Assembly (NCBI GenBank): GCA_009877105.1
Contig: WXFD01000043.1
Coordinates: 181,602 to 245,601, forward strand
Direction: 5' to 3'
DNA length: 64,000 bases
From: Bacteroidales bacterium
GTDB taxonomy: Bacteria; Bacteroidota; Bacteroidia; Bacteroidales; VadinHA17
The position numbers and the translations under genes are program-made. Under the pieces are notes generated by a model. That model was given only the letters and a program-made list of their open reading frames with translations, did not search any database and had not been told where the DNA came from. Shown here piece by piece: positions 45,727 to 55,216 of the stretch; the first letter of the stretch is position 1, and each line of letters begins with the position of its first letter.

Positions 45727-47892
45727 ATGAAAAAAAATCAAATTGTTGCAGCAGCTTCATTTATTGTGATTGCTTTCCTTTCCAGCCCTTTACGGCTGAC
45801 AGCACAGGAGGAGGATCTCAGTGTGCTCAGCCGCTGGACAGAATGGTCGGATGCAGGAAACATGCTCATACACCATCTTAATGATCATGCTTTCAGATAT
45901 CTTGACAGCCGCGACCGGCATGTTGAATCACTCCGCACAAGGGAAGACTGGACCAACCGGCAAAATGAAGTAAGAAATAAGCTTATGGAGGCAGTCGGAC
46001 CATTTCCTCCGAAAACACCTCTGAATGCCCGGATCACCGGAGTGCTTAAAAAGGACGGTTACAGAATTGAAAAGCTTATCTATCAATCAATGCCGGGGTT
46101 TTACGTAACAGGATGCCTTTTCATTCCTGACGGTATCAGGGGTAAACGACCGGCAATCCTGAATGTGATAGGACATACTGATATTTCTTTCAGGGGGGCG
46201 GACTATCAGACTCTTATCCTTCATCTTGTTCAGAAAGGATTCATTGTATTTGCCATTGATCCGATCGGACAGGGGGAACGACTTCAGTATTTCGACGGTG
46301 AGAAGAATGTTCCCGTTATCGGTGCAGGAACGGCTGAACATTCGTATTTCGGGAATCAATGTTTCATGGCGGGTGCTTCACCTGCAAGGTATTTCATTTG
46401 GGATGGGATCAGGGGTATAGATTACCTTGTATCGAGAAAGGAAGTGGATCCCGGCCGCATAGGCGTTACGGGTCTTTCAGGCGGAGGAACCCTGACTGCA
46501 TATATTTCAGCGTTTGACGACAGGGTAAAGGCTTCCGCGCCATCATGCTACATAACCGGATTCAGAAGGCTCCTTGAATCAATAGGTGCACAGGATGCTG
46601 AACAGAATTTCTTTCATGGCATTAAGTCCGGGATCACTCATGCTGATCTTATTGAGGTCAGGGCTCCAAAGCCTACCCTTATTGTATCAACAACAAGAGA
46701 TTTTTTCAGTATCCAGGGCGCACGTGAATCCTTCGGTGAAGCAAAGAAGGCTTTCATGGCTTTTGGAATGAGCGAAAATCTCCTTATGGCGGAAGATCAT
46801 TTCGGCCATGGATTTACACCGCGAAATAATGAAGCTACATGCGCTTTTTTTCAGAAATACCTCGACATGCCCGGAAATCCCGCCCCGGGGGTAATCAGAA
46901 CCCTGAACCCGGATGAACTGAAGATAACGGCTACCGGACAGGTCTCAACTTCATTTGATGCTGAAACGGTTTTCAGCCTTAACGCAAAGGAAGCAGAAAT
47001 GCTGCTTGCAAATCTTGAGAATTCGAGAAAAGATAGTGAAAAGCACCTGGCACAGGTTGAAAAAAATGCAGAACTGCTTAGCGGTTACAACCGGTATACT
47101 GAAAAACCCGCGTCGGTTTTCAGGGGAACATGGCAAAGGGATGGATATTCGGTGGAAATGTATGCGGTAGGGGGAAACGGCAAGTATGTAATTCCACTGC
47201 TTCTCTTCATTCCGGATGGAAACGGGAAATACCCCGCACTGATCTATCTGACTCCCAAGGGTAAAGCCGCAGATGCAGGAGAGGGAGGGCGGATAGAACA
47301 AATTACCAGGAAAGGTATCATTGTTGCTGTTCCCGACCTTCTTGGTATCGGAGAAGTTGCACCTGATGAATCTTTTTTTAATGCTTCTTATTTTATTTCG
47401 GTACTAACTGGCAAAACCCTTATCGGGACTGGCGCAGAGGATATCGATGCTATTGTTAATTTTTTAACAGAACGGGCCGATGTTGATCATGGCAGAATTT
47501 CCTCAGTTGCATTTGATGAACTGTCACCGGTTCTTATGCATGCCGCCGTTTTCAATCACTCGATAGGTTCAATTGTGCTGGCAGGCTCCCAGGCCTCATT
47601 CAGGTCAATGGTCATGAACAGGTTTTACGACCGGAAGCTGGCACCATATACTGTTCCGGGAGCAATAAAGTATTATGATCTTCCTGATCTGATCGGGTGC
47701 ATTGCACCCAGGAAAGTCGTGATGGCAGGTATCAGGAACCAGATGAGAGAATATGCAGGAAAGGAATTAATTGAGACTGATCTGACATTTCCCGTGAAAG
47801 TCTATACCCTGAAAGGAAAGCCGGATAATTTCAGGATTCTTCCGCCGGATGAAGATATCCTCCCAATGATTGACTGGTGCCTTGCGAAATAA
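45727..47892 (+). CDS. Exported two-domain alpha/beta hydrolase (acetyl xylan esterase-like)
   Basis: The start at 45727 gives a clean signal peptide (KKNQIVAAASFIVIAFLSSPLRLTAQ); the longer frame from 45643 adds 28 residues that fit no signal. Residues about 100-400 form an alpha/beta hydrolase of the acetyl xylan esterase/BAAT type, with nucleophile Ser251 in VTGLSGGGTL and a likely His in EDHFGHGF. Residues 470-721 repeat the fold (SVEMYAVGGNGKYVIPLLLFIPDGNGKYPALIYL), but the nucleophile elbow reads SSVAFDEL, without the serine, so the second copy looks inactive. No acyl substrate can be named. Confidence 0.75.
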   Translation: MKKNQIVAAASFIVIAFLSSPLRLTAQEEDLSVLSRWTEWSDAGNMLIHHLNDHAFRYLDSRDRHVESLRTREDWTNRQNEVRNKLMEAVGPFPPKTPLNARITGVLKKDGYRIEKLIYQSMPGFYVTGCLFIPDGIRGKRPAILNVIGHTDISFRGADYQTLILHLVQKGFIVFAIDPIGQGERLQYFDGEKNVPVIGAGTAEHSYFGNQCFMAGASPARYFIWDGIRGIDYLVSRKEVDPGRIGVTGLSGGGTLTAYISAFDDRVKASAPSCYITGFRRLLESIGAQDAEQNFFHGIKSGITHADLIEVRAPKPTLIVSTTRDFFSIQGARESFGEAKKAFMAFGMSENLLMAEDHFGHGFTPRNNEATCAFFQKYLDMPGNPAPGVIRTLNPDELKITATGQVSTSFDAETVFSLNAKEAEMLLANLENSRKDSEKHLAQVEKNAELLSGYNRYTEKPASVFRGTWQRDGYSVEMYAVGGNGKYVIPLLLFIPDGNGKYPALIYLTPKGKAADAGEGGRIEQITRKGIIVAVPDLLGIGEVAPDESFFNASYFISVLTGKTLIGTGAEDIDAIVNFLTERADVDHGRISSVAFDELSPVLMHAAVFNHSIGSIVLAGSQASFRSMVMNRFYDRKLAPYTVPGAIKYYDLPDLIGCIAPRKVVMAGIRNQMREYAGKELIETDLTFPVKVYTLKGKPDNFRILPPDEDILPMIDWCLAK

Positions 47893-47972
47893 TTTCACTT
47901 TTCTGAAGTACATGGAGGCGGGTGACCACCCTTAGCTGCCGTTTCTTCTGACAGGAATAATAATTCAGTTTA

Positions 47973-49577
47973 TCAGTCGGTTGCGAGAAAGCGGGGAGCG
48001 CTTCTGTGTTTTGTTCCCTGTTCATAGCTGTATGCTATTTCAAGCAAAACCGGTTCGCTCCAGGCCCTTCCGAAGAATGTTATACCCACCGGTAGTTCGT
48101 CTATAAATCCCATCGGCACCGTTATGGCCGGGTACCCCGAAATTGCTGCCGGAGAAGAACTGCCACCGCCGGAATGATCGCCCAGGATAAGGTCCGTTTT
48201 CCAGGCGGGTGAGCCTGTCGGCGCGACAAGAGCATCAAGCCCGGCTGAATTCATTACTCTGTCAATTCCTTCATCACGCGCGGCACGCAGCATCTTTCTG
48301 AGTGATTCCCTGTATTCTGCTGAACTGAGGTCACCTTTTTTATCAGCCATCTCAAGTATTTTCTGGTTAAAGAATCTGAGTTCCACAGGGTCTTTCTTGT
48401 TGAATTCAATGAGTTCCCTCAGGGATTTTACGCGAGATCCCTCTCCCAGACCGCTGAGATATTTGTTGAGGCCGTCCTTGAATTCGTACAGAAGCACCTG
48501 AAATGAGGCATCTTCGTACCCGGCGCCATCAGGTAGTTCTACTTCAATGATTTCTGCTCCCCGGGTTTTCATGAAGGCAATTGCTCTTTTCATCAGGGTA
48601 TCGACTTTTTCGTGGAAACCCGAACCCCATTTTATGATCCCAAGCCGTTTTCCCTGCAGACCGTCTTCCGAAAGAAACTGTCTGTAATCGGTATGTGCGT
48701 GACCTTCCGACAATAGTGTTTTCGAATCCGATGGATCGGTGCCAGTAAGAATGCCGAGGCAGATGGCGGCATCTTCCACCGTTCTGGCCATTGGCCCGGG
48801 AGTATCCTGTGTGAATGAGATAGGTATTATGCCAGTCCGGCTGATAAGACCGACAGTCGGTTTGATACCGACGATACCGTTATTGTTTGACGGGCATACT
48901 ATTGATCCGTTCGTTTCCGTTCCGATTGATACCATACATAAATTTGCCGATACTGCAGCACCTGATCCTGAACTGGATCCGCAGGGATTCCGGTCAAGCA
49001 CATAGGGATTTTTTGTCTGCCCGCCGACACCGCTCCAGCCGCTGGAGGAAGGCGAGGCACGGAAATTGGCCCATTCACTCAGGTTCGCCTTACCTATGAT
49101 AACAGCTCCTGCTTCCCTTAGCTTTCTTGCCACCCGGCTGTCGGCTGGTGCAATGGAACCGGCAAGGGCTGTGGCCCCGGCTGTTGTCGGCATCTTGTCG
49201 TGTGTATCAATATTGTCTTTCAGGAGCACAGGGACTCCATGCATGGGCCCCCTGATCTTTCCCTGTTTCATCTCTGCGTCAAGTTCCCCGGCAATCTGAA
49301 TTGCGTCAGGATTTATTGCAATTACCGAGTTGAGCCCGGGTCCCTTCCGGTCAATTTCATCTATTCTGCCAAGATAGGCGGAAACCACATCTCTTACAGT
49401 ATATCTGCCTTCCTTATATCCCTGTTGCAGCATGATTATGGTCATTTCCTCAAGCCATCTTCCTTCCGGATCAATATTTACTGTAGGAGGTTTCTTCCCC
49501 TGATCACATCCCGGCAGCATTATCAGTATTGTCAGGATAATTGTATAATGCAGTATGCCTGTGTGTTGTATTTTCAT
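47973..49577 (-). CDS. Amidase lipoprotein (amidase signature family)
   Basis: 534 residues with a lipoprotein signal (ILTILIMLPGCDQG, lipobox LPGC). The amidase signature is complete: catalytic Lys in VPVLLKDNIDT and the Ser-rich loop RNPCGSSSGSGAAVSANL with the cis-Ser/Ser pair. Similar proteins hydrolyse amides, sometimes of peptides or aromatic acids. It is divergent from the xdhC operon and convergent with the esterase gene. Confidence 0.87.
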   Translation of the reverse strand: MKIQHTGILHYTIILTILIMLPGCDQGKKPPTVNIDPEGRWLEEMTIIMLQQGYKEGRYTVRDVVSAYLGRIDEIDRKGPGLNSVIAINPDAIQIAGELDAEMKQGKIRGPMHGVPVLLKDNIDTHDKMPTTAGATALAGSIAPADSRVARKLREAGAVIIGKANLSEWANFRASPSSSGWSGVGGQTKNPYVLDRNPCGSSSGSGAAVSANLCMVSIGTETNGSIVCPSNNNGIVGIKPTVGLISRTGIIPISFTQDTPGPMARTVEDAAICLGILTGTDPSDSKTLLSEGHAHTDYRQFLSEDGLQGKRLGIIKWGSGFHEKVDTLMKRAIAFMKTRGAEIIEVELPDGAGYEDASFQVLLYEFKDGLNKYLSGLGEGSRVKSLRELIEFNKKDPVELRFFNQKILEMADKKGDLSSAEYRESLRKMLRAARDEGIDRVMNSAGLDALVAPTGSPAWKTDLILGDHSGGGSSSPAAISGYPAITVPMGFIDELPVGITFFGRAWSEPVLLEIAYSYEQGTKHRSAPRFLATD

Positions 49578-49717
49578 CGTTGTCAGATTATAAGTATTAT
49601 TAATATGTAAGTCGGCGGGAATGACAATTTATAAACAGATATTGAAACAAGATTAAAATTTAAAGCAATTTAACTTAAGAAAACATTAATATTTATGTTT
49701 TCAAAGAAAATAATACT

Positions 49718-49725
49718 TAGATTTG
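49718..49725 (+). promoter_or_regulatory. Candidate -7 element of the molybdenum hydroxylase operon
   Basis: TAGATTTG fits TAnnTTTG, about 90 bp before the xdhC ATG, with no exact -33 box at the right distance. The 238-bp divergent gap it sits in is AT-rich and otherwise empty; a short frame at 49695-49913 inside it overlaps xdhC and shows no protein features. Confidence 0.3.
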
Positions 49726-49815
49726 AATATCCTGAACTGATCATATTGTGCATGGCTGATAAATCCATTGATGTGAAAGTGATCATGCAGGCTGGATTAT
49801 CATTTCTGAAAAAGG

Positions 49816-50889
49816 ATGAACAGCATTTACATCAAAATACCGGAAAACGCCGGGGATATTTCAGAATATGTCCTGGCACAGGTGATTCGTACCAGCGGTT
49901 CAACTCCACGTAAGTCCGGAAGCTCAGCTTTGTTCAACAGGTATGGTTTGGTTGCCGGAACCATCGGGGGAGGTGTTCTTGAGGGAAAGATACAGGCTGT
50001 TGCGATGGATCCCTCGATAACAAACAAGACCGGGATTAATGAATTTATCCTCAGCAATACTGCCGGGGGTGAGGATGCACTCTGCGGAGGAAAGGCCAGT
50101 ATATTGATTGATTCGGAACTGCAGGAGCATTCGGATGTTTTTGGTGCCCTTAAAGATTCATACAGAGCCAGGATTCCGGGAGTGCTTATAACGAGGATTC
50201 TGAAAAATAAAAAGCAGGAAACGGAGATATCCCGTTACTGGCTGACAGAAAAAACAGGCTCTGAAGTAATTGGACATTTTGCCGATTCGGTGCGAAATAC
50301 TGCCATGGAAATGCTTTCATTACTGAAACCTGATGATTTCAGGGAAGTCAGTTTGCAGGCATCGGAAGAAAACCTGTCGGACACTGTTTATCTTGAATCC
50401 GTAATACCTCCGTACAGGCTGCTTATAGCAGGAGCCGGGCATATTGGGAAAGCCCTTGCCAGGATTGGTCAAATGATCGGATTTGAAGTTACCGTTGCAG
50501 ATGACAGGCCTGAGTATGCGAATTCTGACAACATTCCCTGGGCCGATCATATTGTTACCGGGAATATTGGCCGGGTGGTGGCCGACACGGCTAAGGGAAA
50601 GGATCTGTATATCGTTATTGTTACCAGGGGACACAGGGATGATGCCGAGGCTCTGGAGGCATGTATTGGATCGGATGCCGCCTATATCGGAATGATCGGA
50701 AGCAGGAACAAGGTGGAATTGATGCGCAGGGATTTCATCGAAAGGAAGCTTGCGACGGATGAACAGTGGAAACGGATATATGCCCCGGTCGGGCTGGATA
50801 TTAATTCGGAAACCGTAGAGGAGATCGCAGTAAGCATAGCCGCCCAGATCATTCAGATCAGGAACAGCTCCCAAACCCTGAAACCCTGA
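49816..50889 (+). CDS. XdhC/CoxI family protein (molybdenum cofactor insertion)
   Basis: 357 residues in two parts: an N-terminal XdhC domain (VIRTSGSTPRKSGSSALF, GTIGGGVLEGK) and a C-terminal Rossmann-like domain (LLIAGAGHIGKALARIGQMIGFEVTVADDRPEY). XdhC proteins bind the molybdenum cofactor, promote its sulfuration and pass it to xanthine-dehydrogenase-type enzymes. Here it heads the operon xdhC-mocA-2Fe2S-Mo subunit. Confidence 0.9.
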   Translation: MNSIYIKIPENAGDISEYVLAQVIRTSGSTPRKSGSSALFNRYGLVAGTIGGGVLEGKIQAVAMDPSITNKTGINEFILSNTAGGEDALCGGKASILIDSELQEHSDVFGALKDSYRARIPGVLITRILKNKKQETEISRYWLTEKTGSEVIGHFADSVRNTAMEMLSLLKPDDFREVSLQASEENLSDTVYLESVIPPYRLLIAGAGHIGKALARIGQMIGFEVTVADDRPEYANSDNIPWADHIVTGNIGRVVADTAKGKDLYIVIVTRGHRDDAEALEACIGSDAAYIGMIGSRNKVELMRRDFIERKLATDEQWKRIYAPVGLDINSETVEEIAVSIAAQIIQIRNSSQTLKP

Positions 50890-50909
50890 AACCCTGAAAC
50901 TCAGAGACT

Positions 50910-51521
50910 GTGGTACTTTCAAATTCAGAAATATGGGCCATTATACTGGCAGCCGGAGAATCGAAAAGGATGAAGGAACCCAAAATGCTTCTTCCGGTTC
51001 AGGGGAAAACAATGATTGAGAAAACAATTACCAATGTCATAACTTCGGAAGTTAATAATACCCTTGTCGTACTGGGTGCTTTCAGTAATGAGATATATGA
51101 TGCCATATCTCATTTACCTGTATCCGTTTGCATTAATGACAAGTATGTGGAAGGGATGCTTTCATCAGTGCAGTGCGGGCTATGCAATATTCCCGGATCG
51201 GCCGGGGCAGTATTGTTCGTCCCTGGCGATCAGCCGCTGATTGAGCCCCTGGTGATTAACAGGGTTATTAATGCATACCATGAGTCAGGCAAAGGTATAG
51301 CCATGCCTGTATACGAAGGTAAAAGGGGTCATCCTTTGCTGGTCAGCGGGAAGTATATGGAAGAAATAAAGGGTTTCGGCACGAATGAATCACTTCGGTC
51401 GCTTGCGTGCCGGCATGAGGATGATGTGCTGGAGGTAATTGTTGACACTCCTTCGGTTTTGAAAGATTTTGACACAAGGGAAGATTACCTGGCTGAAATA
51501 AATAAATCAAATAAAATATAG
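50910..51521 (+). CDS. Molybdenum cofactor nucleotidyltransferase (MocA-like)
   Basis: A 203-residue NTP-transferase: IILAAGESKRMKEPKMLLPVQGKT at the N-terminus and FVPGDQPLI (Asp for metal) in the middle. Members attach CMP or GMP to molybdopterin, giving the dinucleotide cofactor used by this hydroxylase class; MocA makes the cytosine form. The start is a GTG at 50910, 20 bp after xdhC. Confidence 0.85.
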   Translation: MVLSNSEIWAIILAAGESKRMKEPKMLLPVQGKTMIEKTITNVITSEVNNTLVVLGAFSNEIYDAISHLPVSVCINDKYVEGMLSSVQCGLCNIPGSAGAVLFVPGDQPLIEPLVINRVINAYHESGKGIAMPVYEGKRGHPLLVSGKYMEEIKGFGTNESLRSLACRHEDDVLEVIVDTPSVLKDFDTREDYLAEINKSNKI

Positions 51522-51526
51522 CTAAC

Positions 51527-52003
51527 ATGGAAGTTAAAATCAATTTTACCCTCAACGGTAAGAAAACAACGATCCTTACTGACCCAAACCAGACTTTGCT
51601 CTGGGTTCTGAGAAACCAGCTGGGACTGACGGGAACCAAGTACGGATGCGGGAACGGATTCTGCGGAGCATGTACCGTTCTGATAAACAAGGAACCGGTC
51701 AGATCGTGCATTACGCCTGTCACCGATGTGTCGGGGAAAGAGGTTATTACAATTGAAGGACTGGCCCGAAACGGGAAACTGAATCCTGTTCAGAAGGCCT
51801 TTGTAGAACATGATGCATTGCAATGCGGCTTCTGCACGCCCGGAATGATAATGACAGCCACGGGAATGCTGATGAAAAACCCGGCAATAACCCGGAAGGA
51901 AATAATTGAAGGACTTGAGGAAAATCTGTGCCGTTGCGGTGCACACGGAAGAATAATTGATGCAGTGGAATCAGCCGCCAAAGAAATGAAAGGAGGAAAG
52001 TAA
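51527..52003 (+). CDS. Molybdenum hydroxylase, 2Fe-2S subunit
   Basis: The small electron-transfer subunit, 158 residues: ferredoxin-type cluster motif KYGCGNGFCGACTVLIN and the helical-domain motif QCGFCTPGMI ... ENLCRCGAHGRII. It shuttles electrons from the Mo centre. Position: 5 bp after mocA and 2 bp before the large subunit. No signal peptide; it may be carried across the membrane with the large subunit. Confidence 0.92.
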   Translation: MEVKINFTLNGKKTTILTDPNQTLLWVLRNQLGLTGTKYGCGNGFCGACTVLINKEPVRSCITPVTDVSGKEVITIEGLARNGKLNPVQKAFVEHDALQCGFCTPGMIMTATGMLMKNPAITRKEIIEGLEENLCRCGAHGRIIDAVESAAKEMKGGK

Positions 52004-52005
52004 TC

Positions 52006-54162
52006 ATGAAAAATAAAGAAACTAAAACTGCAGTAAGACAGGAAGAGTCCACGAAAAACGGTCTCAAAAGAAGGAATTTTGTTAAGCTTCTTGGCGGGGG
52101 TATTTTCCTTTTCTTCCGGCCCTGGAAAGGATTCGGAGGCTCAGGCGTATCGCTCTCCCAGCAGCGAAGAAGACTTACCACTGACTATAATGCATTCCTG
52201 CATATTACTCCCACGGGCATTATCAATTGTTATACGGGCAAGATTGAGATGGGGCAGGGGGTTATAACGGCCCTGGTACAGATGATGGCCGACGAACTGA
52301 ATGTTCAGTTCGAAAAGGTCAAAATAATCATGGGTGACACGGAACTTTGCCCCTATGATGAAGGAACATGGGGTTCATTGACCGTGAGGGAATTCGGTCC
52401 GGCAATGAGGATTGCACTGGCTGAGGCAAGAGCGGTCCTTGTAGAAATGGCTTCGTCTCAGCTTGGTGTTCCCGTTTCACAACTGGAAGTGAAGGACGGA
52501 ATCGTATATGATATCCGGAACCCGTCGAAAAAGGTCAGTTATGCCCAGCTGGCCAAAGGGAAAAAACTTGAGAAATACCTCGATGTCAAACCTCCGGTTG
52601 AGGACTATACAAAGTTTACCTATGTTACAAAGCCATTCAAGCGCACAGACTCCGTTCTGAAGGTTACCGGCCAGGCAAAATATACGGCAGACTTGAAACT
52701 GCCCGGAATGGTTTTTGCCAGGATTCTCAGACCCCCTTCCCATTCAGCAAAACTCATATCGGTTGATGTCTCGGGTGTTGAACAGGTTCCGGGAACACAG
52801 GTAGTGCGTGACGGGGATTTTATTGCCGTCCTTCATTCAAACAAGGAAAAGGCGGATGAGGCAATAGTAAAGATAAAGGCAGATTATTCAATCAACGAAC
52901 CTAATGTTAATGACAGTAACCTTTATGACCGTATGGTCGGGGCTGATTCAACCGTCGATATAATAAATTCCGGGGGTGATCTTACCGAGGGCAGCAGGCT
53001 GTCTTCCAGGTTGTTTGAGTCTGAATTTCTCGATCCATATGATGCACATGCATCCATTGAGACACATACCGCCCTCGGGCATATGGAAGGAGACAGGATA
53101 ACCGTGTGGGCCTCAGCCCAAAGCCCCTTCGGACTCCAGGACGATATTGCCGCGGAACTGGGCATGCCGCTTGAAAAGGTCAGGGTTATATCGCCATTCG
53201 TCGGAGGAGGATTCGGGGGGAAGATAGCGCACCAGCAGGGAGTTGAGGTTGCAAGGCTTGCAAAGCTGGCCGGAAAGCCTGTAATGCTTATCTGGACGAG
53301 AGAAGAAGAGTTTTTTTATGACACATTCCATCCTGCGGGAGTTTACAGGGTCAGATCAGGTATGGACAAGGAGGGCAGGATCAGGATGTGGGACTATGGA
53401 GTATACTACGGCGGCACACGTGGATCCGACAAGATATACGATATACCTCATTTCAGGATAACAAATTACGAACAGAAAAGGGGAGCACCGGCCATTCACC
53501 CGTTCCTTACCGGTGCATGGAGGGCCCCGAACGCCAATTCAAACACTTTTGCAAGGGAATCGCAGATAGATATTATGGCAGCTGCTGCCGGTATTGATCC
53601 TCTTGAGTTCCGGATAAAAAACCTGAAGGATGAAAAAATGATTGACTGTCTTAAAGCGGTCGCTGATAAATTCGGATATACGCCTGCAAAGCTTCCATCG
53701 GGAAGAGGAATAGGAATGGCTTGCGGTACTGATGCCGGAACCTGGGTTGCCCTCATGGCCGAAGTCAGGGTTGACAAGGATACCGGGCATGTTCAGGTAA
53801 TTCGGGTCAGTTGCGCACAGGATATGGGATTGTGCGTTAACCCGCAGGGAGCGCTCCTTCAGATTGAGGGATGCGTAATAATGGGAATGGGTTATGCCCT
53901 TTCTGAGGAGGTTAAGTTCAATGGAGGGGTAATACACACAACCGGATTTGATAATTTCAATATCCCAAGATTCTCATGGGTACCGAAAATTGATGCAGTG
54001 ATCCTTGACAGAAAAGACAAACCACCGCAGGGCGGGGGCGAACCGGCAATTATTGCAATAGGTGCCATTATTGCCAATGCGATATTTGATGCCACCGGGG
54101 CAAGGATGTACAGAATGCCCATGACACCGGAAAGGGTGCTCGAAGCGCTTAAGAAAGCCTGA
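52006..54162 (+). CDS. Exported molybdenum hydroxylase, molybdopterin-binding subunit
   Basis: 718 residues of the xanthine dehydrogenase/aldehyde oxidase/isoquinoline 1-oxidoreductase class. The N-terminus has a twin-arginine signal (KRRNFVKLLGGGIFLFF). Family features are TGKIEMGQGVITALVQMMADEL, ISPFVGGGFGGKIAHQQ, GAWRAPN and the catalytic Glu in GGGEPAIIA near the C-terminus. It hydroxylates a heterocycle or oxidises an aldehyde in the periplasm. No FAD subunit is encoded, so electrons probably leave by a cytochrome or quinone route, as for IorAB-type enzymes. Confidence 0.87.
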   Translation: MKNKETKTAVRQEESTKNGLKRRNFVKLLGGGIFLFFRPWKGFGGSGVSLSQQRRRLTTDYNAFLHITPTGIINCYTGKIEMGQGVITALVQMMADELNVQFEKVKIIMGDTELCPYDEGTWGSLTVREFGPAMRIALAEARAVLVEMASSQLGVPVSQLEVKDGIVYDIRNPSKKVSYAQLAKGKKLEKYLDVKPPVEDYTKFTYVTKPFKRTDSVLKVTGQAKYTADLKLPGMVFARILRPPSHSAKLISVDVSGVEQVPGTQVVRDGDFIAVLHSNKEKADEAIVKIKADYSINEPNVNDSNLYDRMVGADSTVDIINSGGDLTEGSRLSSRLFESEFLDPYDAHASIETHTALGHMEGDRITVWASAQSPFGLQDDIAAELGMPLEKVRVISPFVGGGFGGKIAHQQGVEVARLAKLAGKPVMLIWTREEEFFYDTFHPAGVYRVRSGMDKEGRIRMWDYGVYYGGTRGSDKIYDIPHFRITNYEQKRGAPAIHPFLTGAWRAPNANSNTFARESQIDIMAAAAGIDPLEFRIKNLKDEKMIDCLKAVADKFGYTPAKLPSGRGIGMACGTDAGTWVALMAEVRVDKDTGHVQVIRVSCAQDMGLCVNPQGALLQIEGCVIMGMGYALSEEVKFNGGVIHTTGFDNFNIPRFSWVPKIDAVILDRKDKPPQGGGEPAIIAIGAIIANAIFDATGARMYRMPMTPERVLEALKKA

Positions 54163-54178
54163 TATCCGTCCTGGTCAC

Positions 54179-54249
54179 AGGCGGCTGTACCATAGGCTGA
54201 AGTTGTTGTAAGCGAAGCTTTTCAGTAATCATTTATGATACAGCCGCCT
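54179..54249. terminator. Long-armed hairpin between convergent genes
   Basis: An exact 11-bp inverted repeat, AGGCGGCTGTA (54179-54189) and TACAGCCGCCT (54239-54249), around 49 nt that contain a smaller repeat CTGAAG/CTTTTCAG (about 54197-54225). It sits between the Mo-subunit stop at 54162 and the convergent TIM-barrel stop at 54296 and could stop transcription from both sides, though no long T-run follows. Confidence 0.5.
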
Positions 54250-54295
54250 TCTTCATTCGACTGCCTGAGATCCCGTATCAGGTTATCGCCTGTAA

Positions 54296-55165
54296 TTAAA
54301 AAAGATGCTTCTTTAAAAGCTCAATGCCTTTTTTAATAGCTTCGCGTCCGCTCGATTCTATGCCGTACCATCCCCGGTAACCACTGTCCTTGGATATTCT
54401 TATCATTTTTGCGGACAGTTCGTCCGTTGGCTGGTTCCGGTAGGACATTCCTCCTGCAAAGGGAAGCATTTTAACCAGGTAATCAACATTGTCGAAGGCT
54501 GCGGAGGGCTGACGCCAGTCGGGATAGCTGCCGAAATAGAGGTTATTTACCGCCTTAAAGAGAGATACCATCCAGTCAGCATCGTCTGATATTCCTCCAT
54601 GATTTTCTATCAGGACACTTATTTTTGCAGGAACTGCATATTCAAGCAACATCTGGTAAGACTCAACCGAGTATTTCAGGGCTTCATCCTTGTTTACATC
54701 CTTAGGCCCCCTGCAATTTGTCCTTATGGCAGAACATCCCAGGAAATGAGCAATGTCGATCCACTTGCGATGATTGATATCAAACTGTTTCCGTCCCTCC
54801 CTGGTCGGTGAACAGCCATCACCTTCATCGTCAACCATGATCAGGACCATCGTGACATTGTTGTCCTCTGCATTCTTTTTGAGACGCCTGAGGTATCCCT
54901 CTGTCGGAACCTCGAAAAGTGTATTCACAAATTCAATGCCGTTAAGTCCGAAATCCTTTCGGGCAACAGACGGAAAATCAAGTGTTTTCCATTTTCCGGC
55001 TCTTATCTCCTCGACCAGGGCCCATTGTGCCAGCGAAATGTCATCCCGGGTCATTCGGGGTGTGAGGGCCGGAGCAGCTGATTTCAGCACCGACGGTGTA
55101 ATCATGGCAGTTGCTCCCGCGACAATTGATTTTTCAAGGAAGCTTCTTCGTGAGATTTCATTCAT
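54296..55165 (-). CDS. Exported sugar phosphate isomerase/epimerase-like TIM barrel (Tat)
   Basis: 289 residues. A twin-arginine signal (ISRRSFLEKSIVAGATAMITPSVL) leads into a xylose-isomerase-like TIM barrel: LNGIEFVNTLFEVP, IRTNCRGPKDVNKDEAL, ISVLIENHGGISDD (metal-type Glu and His), and YRGWYGIESSG at the end. Family members epimerise or isomerise sugars and cyclitols or act as 3-keto-glycoside hydrolases; no substrate can be named. It lies downstream of a Tat-exported Gfo/Idh oxidoreductase on the same strand, 51 bp away, and is probably cotranscribed. Confidence 0.8.
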   Translation of the reverse strand: MNEISRRSFLEKSIVAGATAMITPSVLKSAAPALTPRMTRDDISLAQWALVEEIRAGKWKTLDFPSVARKDFGLNGIEFVNTLFEVPTEGYLRRLKKNAEDNNVTMVLIMVDDEGDGCSPTREGRKQFDINHRKWIDIAHFLGCSAIRTNCRGPKDVNKDEALKYSVESYQMLLEYAVPAKISVLIENHGGISDDADWMVSLFKAVNNLYFGSYPDWRQPSAAFDNVDYLVKMLPFAGGMSYRNQPTDELSAKMIRISKDSGYRGWYGIESSGREAIKKGIELLKKHLF

Positions 55166-55216
55166 AATGATAATTTTATGAGTGGTTTATTGTTAAAAGA
55201 ATAACAGTATACTTTT

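Noticed and set aside
49695..49913. A 72-codon frame in the xdhC upstream region
   Set aside because: It overlaps the start of xdhC in another frame and shows neither protein features nor a promoter at the right distance.
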